Below, one piece after another: positions 61,115-64,000 of a stretch of DNA of 64,000 bases. The DNA is taken from assembly GCA_963526735.1 (NCBI GenBank), contig CAURNU010000005.1:13468-77467 (forward strand), given 5' to 3'. This DNA is from CAMUQR01 sp963526735 (GTDB taxonomy: Bacteria > Patescibacteriota > Saccharimonadia > Saccharimonadales > Saccharimonadaceae). Position 1 is the stretch's first letter; every line of letters starts with the position of its first letter. The translations under genes and the position numbers were made by a program. A model generated the notes under the pieces. It searched no databases, had not been told where the DNA came from, and saw only the letters and a list, made by a program, of their open reading frames with translations.

Positions 61115-64000
61115 ATGAAAACGGATTACTTAATTAAAGTTAAGAAAAAAATTAAGCAGAACTTGCAACAGGTGTGGCGAGCGGTTTTGAAGTCGCTTCA
61201 GGCGCGCCCGAAGACATATTTATTAGTTCTGAGCTCGTTGGTGTTGATTATCGCTCTAATTCCCATCTTAAATTCTATTAAAAAATCACAAACCTCCCAA
61301 GCTGCTGGTCTCCAAATCCAATCAGTTTTCCCACGCATCGGCACGCCAGCTGGCGGGGATAAAGTGCGGATTCGGGGGAAGAATTTTAAAGAAAATAAAC
61401 CACTAGCATTAAAACAAGTTGCCTTGGGCGAAATGTATGCCTGTGCTCTTGGTTCTAATGGTAAAGCTTATTGTTGGGGCTTTGATAACAATGGTAGTCT
61501 TGGTAATAACTTGAGTGATGATGATGACCCATTCGCTCCTACTCCCGTTGCCGTCCACCAAGGTGATATTCCTTCAGGTGTAGGCTTAACTAAGATTGCT
61601 GCAAGTTTTGATCACACCTGTGCTCTAGGATCTAATGGTAAAGCCTACTGCTGGGGTAGTGGTGCTTCTGGTCGACTTGGCAATAATTCAACAACCGACG
61701 CCTCAACCCCGGTTGCTGTTCATCAAGGTGAGATCCCAACTGGTGTTAATTTATTACAAATTGTTATCGGATGGTCTGCTACCTGCGCTCTAGGATCTAA
61801 TGGTAAAGCCTACTGCTGGGGTCGTGGTGTTTCTGGCCAGCTTGGTAATAATTCAACAACCAACGCCTTAACCCCAGTTGCTGTCCATCAAGGTGAGATT
61901 CCGACTGGTGTCGCTCTAACTCAAATATCTGGTGGTGATGGTAATGCCTGTGCTCTTGGTTCTAATGGTAAAGCTTATTGTTGGGGCGGTGGTGCTTCTG
62001 GTCAGCTTGGTAATAATTCAACAACCAACGCTCTCACTCCCGTCGCTGTTCATCAAGGTCAAATCCCAACTGGTGTCAACTTAACTCAAATTTCGGTTGG
62101 AAGTGCTCATACTTGCGCCCTTGGTTCCGATTCTAAAGCTTATTGTTGGGGCAGTGGTTCTGATGGTCAGCTTGGTAATAATTCAACAACCAACGCCTTA
62201 ACCCCAGTTGCTGTCCATCAAGGTGAGATTCCAATTGGCACAATCATCAATCAAATTACTGCTGGGCGGGCTACTACTTGTGCCCATGGTTCTGATTCTA
62301 AAGCCTACTGCTGGGGTCGTGGTGCTTCTGGTCAACTTGGTAATAATTCCACCGCTAAAGCCCTCACTCCAGTGGCTGTCCATCAAGGTGAGATCCCAAC
62401 TGGTGTAAGCTTCGCTAAGATTGCTACCAGGTTTGATCGCACCTGTGCTATAGGATCTGATGGTAAAGCCTATTGTTGGGGTGAAAATGGGCTTGGTCAA
62501 CTTGGTAATAATTTAACAACCAATGCCTTAACTCCCGTTGCTGTTCACCAAGGTGAAATACCATTGGAAGGCACTCAAGTCAAAGTAGATAACACACCCG
62601 TCCCAGTTAAATACATCTCACCCTACGAACTAGAAATCACTATGCCAGCCCACTCTGCTGGTAAAGTTAACATCACTGTCATCAATCCAGATAACACCAC
62701 CCATACTCTCAGCCAAGCCTACGAATACTACCAACCTCAAAACCCAACTATCACCAGCATCACCCCAAACACCAGCTCAGTAGCTGGTAATAAAACCATA
62801 ACTGTCAACGGAAATAACTTTGATCAGATGAAGTGGAAGCAGGTGAGTGCTAAGGGCGGTATTTATGCTTGTGGTGTTAATTTTGAAGGCAAGGCGTATT
62901 GCTGGGGTGGGGGGTCGCTTGGTCGTCTTGGTAACAACTCTACCGCCGATGCTCTGACTCCCGTTGCTGTCCACCAAGGTGAAATCCCGTCTGGTGTTAC
63001 TATATCGCAAATCGTGACAGGTACTTATAGTACTTGTGCAATTGGTTCTAATGGTAAAGCCTATTGTTGGGGTAGCGGTAGACAACTTGGTAACAACTCT
63101 ACCGCCAATGCTCTGACTCCCGTTGCTGTCCACCAAGGTGAAATCCCGTCTGGTGTTAGTTTAATCCAAATCTCTATAGGACAACAGCACACCTGCGCTC
63201 TAGGTTCTAATGGTAAAGCCTATTGTTGGGGCTATGGTTCTGATGGTCGACTTGGTAATAATTCAACAACCGACGCCCGCACTCCTGTCGCTATCCATCA
63301 AGGTCAGATTCCGAATGATGTCATGCTGACACAAATAGCGTCGGGATGGCAGCACACCTGCGCTCTAGGTTCTAATGGTAAAGCTTATTGTTGGGGTCGT
63401 GGAGAATACTATCAGCTTGGTAATAACGCATTTGCAAACGCTCTAACCCCTGTTGCCGTCCATCAAGGCCAAATTCCGAATGGCGTGGTGTTAACCAAAG
63501 TTTCTGGTGGTGTATACCATACTTGTGCACTTGGATCTAACGGCAAAGCCTATTGTTGGGGCTATGGTTCTGATGGTCAACTTGGCAATAACTCTACCAC
63601 TTATGCCCCAACCCCAGTCACAGCTCATCAAGGCCAGATTTCAACTGGCGTTACCTTGACACAAATCTCAGCTGCTGGGTCTTATACCTGTGCCTTAGGT
63701 TCTGATGCTAAAGCCTATTGTTGGGGTAGTGGTAATGATGGTCAGCTCGGCCATAACGCCACTACCAAATCCCTCACTCCAGTGGCTGTCCATCAAGGTG
63801 AAATTCCAACTGGCGTAACTTTAACTCAAATATCTCTTGGTGAGTATCATACCTGTACTCTCGGCTCTAACTATAAAATCTACTGCTGGGGTAAAGGCGA
63901 TTTTGGTCAACTCGGCAACAACTCTACCACCGACGCCTTAACCCTCGTCCGCGTCCACGATCACCTCTACTCCATCACTGCTGGCACCGCCAACGCTACT
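61115..64000 (+). CDS. Giant surface protein: IPT/TIG folds interrupted by RCC1 propellers (C-terminus cut off)
   Basis: 962 codons are visible and the frame is still open at the window end. A basic N-terminus and membrane anchor (~32-52, TYLLVLSSLVLIIALIPIL) resemble the protein at 31258. Residues ~69-90 (IQSVFPRIGTPAGGDKVRIRGKNF) start an IPT/TIG domain. Seven RCC1 repeats (~100-485) follow. The IPT fold then resumes: TQVKVDNTPVPVKYISPYELEITMPAHSAGKVNITV. A second IPT start (ITSITPNTSSVAGNKTITVNGNNF, ~548-571) is again followed by seven RCC1 repeats. Each repeat carries a Cys pair in CALGSNGKAYCWG. Likely an adhesin displayed on the surface; ligand unknown. Confidence 0.9.
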   Translation, partial: MKTDYLIKVKKKIKQNLQQVWRAVLKSLQARPKTYLLVLSSLVLIIALIPILNSIKKSQTSQAAGLQIQSVFPRIGTPAGGDKVRIRGKNFKENKPLALKQVALGEMYACALGSNGKAYCWGFDNNGSLGNNLSDDDDPFAPTPVAVHQGDIPSGVGLTKIAASFDHTCALGSNGKAYCWGSGASGRLGNNSTTDASTPVAVHQGEIPTGVNLLQIVIGWSATCALGSNGKAYCWGRGVSGQLGNNSTTNALTPVAVHQGEIPTGVALTQISGGDGNACALGSNGKAYCWGGGASGQLGNNSTTNALTPVAVHQGQIPTGVNLTQISVGSAHTCALGSDSKAYCWGSGSDGQLGNNSTTNALTPVAVHQGEIPIGTIINQITAGRATTCAHGSDSKAYCWGRGASGQLGNNSTAKALTPVAVHQGEIPTGVSFAKIATRFDRTCAIGSDGKAYCWGENGLGQLGNNLTTNALTPVAVHQGEIPLEGTQVKVDNTPVPVKYISPYELEITMPAHSAGKVNITVINPDNTTHTLSQAYEYYQPQNPTITSITPNTSSVAGNKTITVNGNNFDQMKWKQVSAKGGIYACGVNFEGKAYCWGGGSLGRLGNNSTADALTPVAVHQGEIPSGVTISQIVTGTYSTCAIGSNGKAYCWGSGRQLGNNSTANALTPVAVHQGEIPSGVSLIQISIGQQHTCALGSNGKAYCWGYGSDGRLGNNSTTDARTPVAIHQGQIPNDVMLTQIASGWQHTCALGSNGKAYCWGRGEYYQLGNNAFANALTPVAVHQGQIPNGVVLTKVSGGVYHTCALGSNGKAYCWGYGSDGQLGNNSTTYAPTPVTAHQGQISTGVTLTQISAAGSYTCALGSDAKAYCWGSGNDGQLGHNATTKSLTPVAVHQGEIPTGVTLTQISLGEYHTCTLGSNYKIYCWGKGDFGQLGNNSTTDALTLVRVHDHLYSITAGTANAT
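61442..62530 (+). repeat. RCC1 repeat block 1 (seven units)
   Basis: The Cys codon of the CALGSNGKAYCWG motif occurs at 61442, 61619, 61784, 61949, 62114, 62279 and 62444. After the first spacing (177 bp) every spacing is exactly 165 bp (55 aa). Seven units make one complete seven-bladed propeller. Confidence 0.92.
62870..63960 (+). repeat. RCC1 repeat block 2 (seven units)
   Basis: Cys codons of the motif at 62870, 63035, 63194, 63359, 63524, 63689 and 63854: spacing 165 bp except one of 159 bp, where two residues are missing (GSGRQLG). The first unit is divergent (CGVNFEGKAYCWG). Again seven units, i.e. a second full propeller. Confidence 0.92.

Noticed and set aside
62198..63136. Reverse ORFs of 100-119 codons in the RCC1 region
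   Set aside because: Repeated sequence creates long antisense frames by periodicity; the forward frame has a clear domain structure.

Overview
The window looks like a chromosomal segment of a Candidatus Saccharibacteria (TM7, CPR/Patescibacteria) member. The grounds are the gene content: an arginine deiminase pathway with no arginine biosynthesis genes nearby, a short archaeal-type AspRS, a PilB-PilC-PilM-PilN-PilO type IV pilus operon, very large surface proteins, and many small membrane-anchored proteins of unknown function. TGA is used as a normal stop, which argues against the UGA-recoding Gracilibacteria/SR1 group. The assignment rests on recognition, not on a marker-gene tree.

Layout. 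1-3.0 kb: start of a secreted protein (reverse) and a polar amino acid ABC transporter. 3.0-23.7 kb: a cell-surface polysaccharide region with glycosyltransferases of families 2 and 4, a Wzm/Wzt-type exporter, FAD enzymes, GtrA, GalE, an epimerase/TIM-barrel fusion and a lysozyme-like surface protein carrying an exact 354-bp tandem duplication. 23.9-26.3 kb: a TasA/camelysin-like secreted protein next to a SipW-type signal peptidase fused to a LamG domain. 26.3-31.2 kb: ADI operon (arcA, arcB, YfcC-type antiporter, arcC). 31.2-34.5 kb: a 1056-residue wall-anchored FN3/Ig-like protein. 34.4-36.8 kb: a compact transcription unit with tiny ORFs, a DsbA-like protein and two distantly related orphan genes with near-identical terminators. 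36.8-53.5 kb: mostly housekeeping (aspS, murC-like, ruvB, recA, recX, two CAU tRNAs, FtsB-like protein, GDPD, MFS carrier) with several unknown membrane proteins. 53.5-59.6 kb: type IV pilus assembly operon. 59.6-61.0 kb: tilS and dgkA. 61.1-64 kb: a giant surface protein, cut by the window end, made of RCC1 propellers that interrupt IPT/TIG folds.

The genes suggest a host-attached bacterium. It displays adhesins and pili, exports a surface glycan, processes secreted proteins through a special signal peptidase, and gains ATP from imported arginine. Many first-in-operon genes have a -10 box 6-8 nt before the start codon and no Shine-Dalgarno sequence, so leaderless mRNAs are probably common; downstream genes use SD sequences or ATGA/TAATG coupling.

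Most interesting points: RCC1 propellers nested inside IPT folds (61115-64000); a SipW-type peptidase apparently carrying its own substrate-like segment ahead of a LamG domain (24608-26299); the small transcription unit at 34553-34805; the exact repeat at 11341-12087; the orphan pair at 35678-36688; and an initiator tRNA lacking one of the three hallmark G-C pairs.
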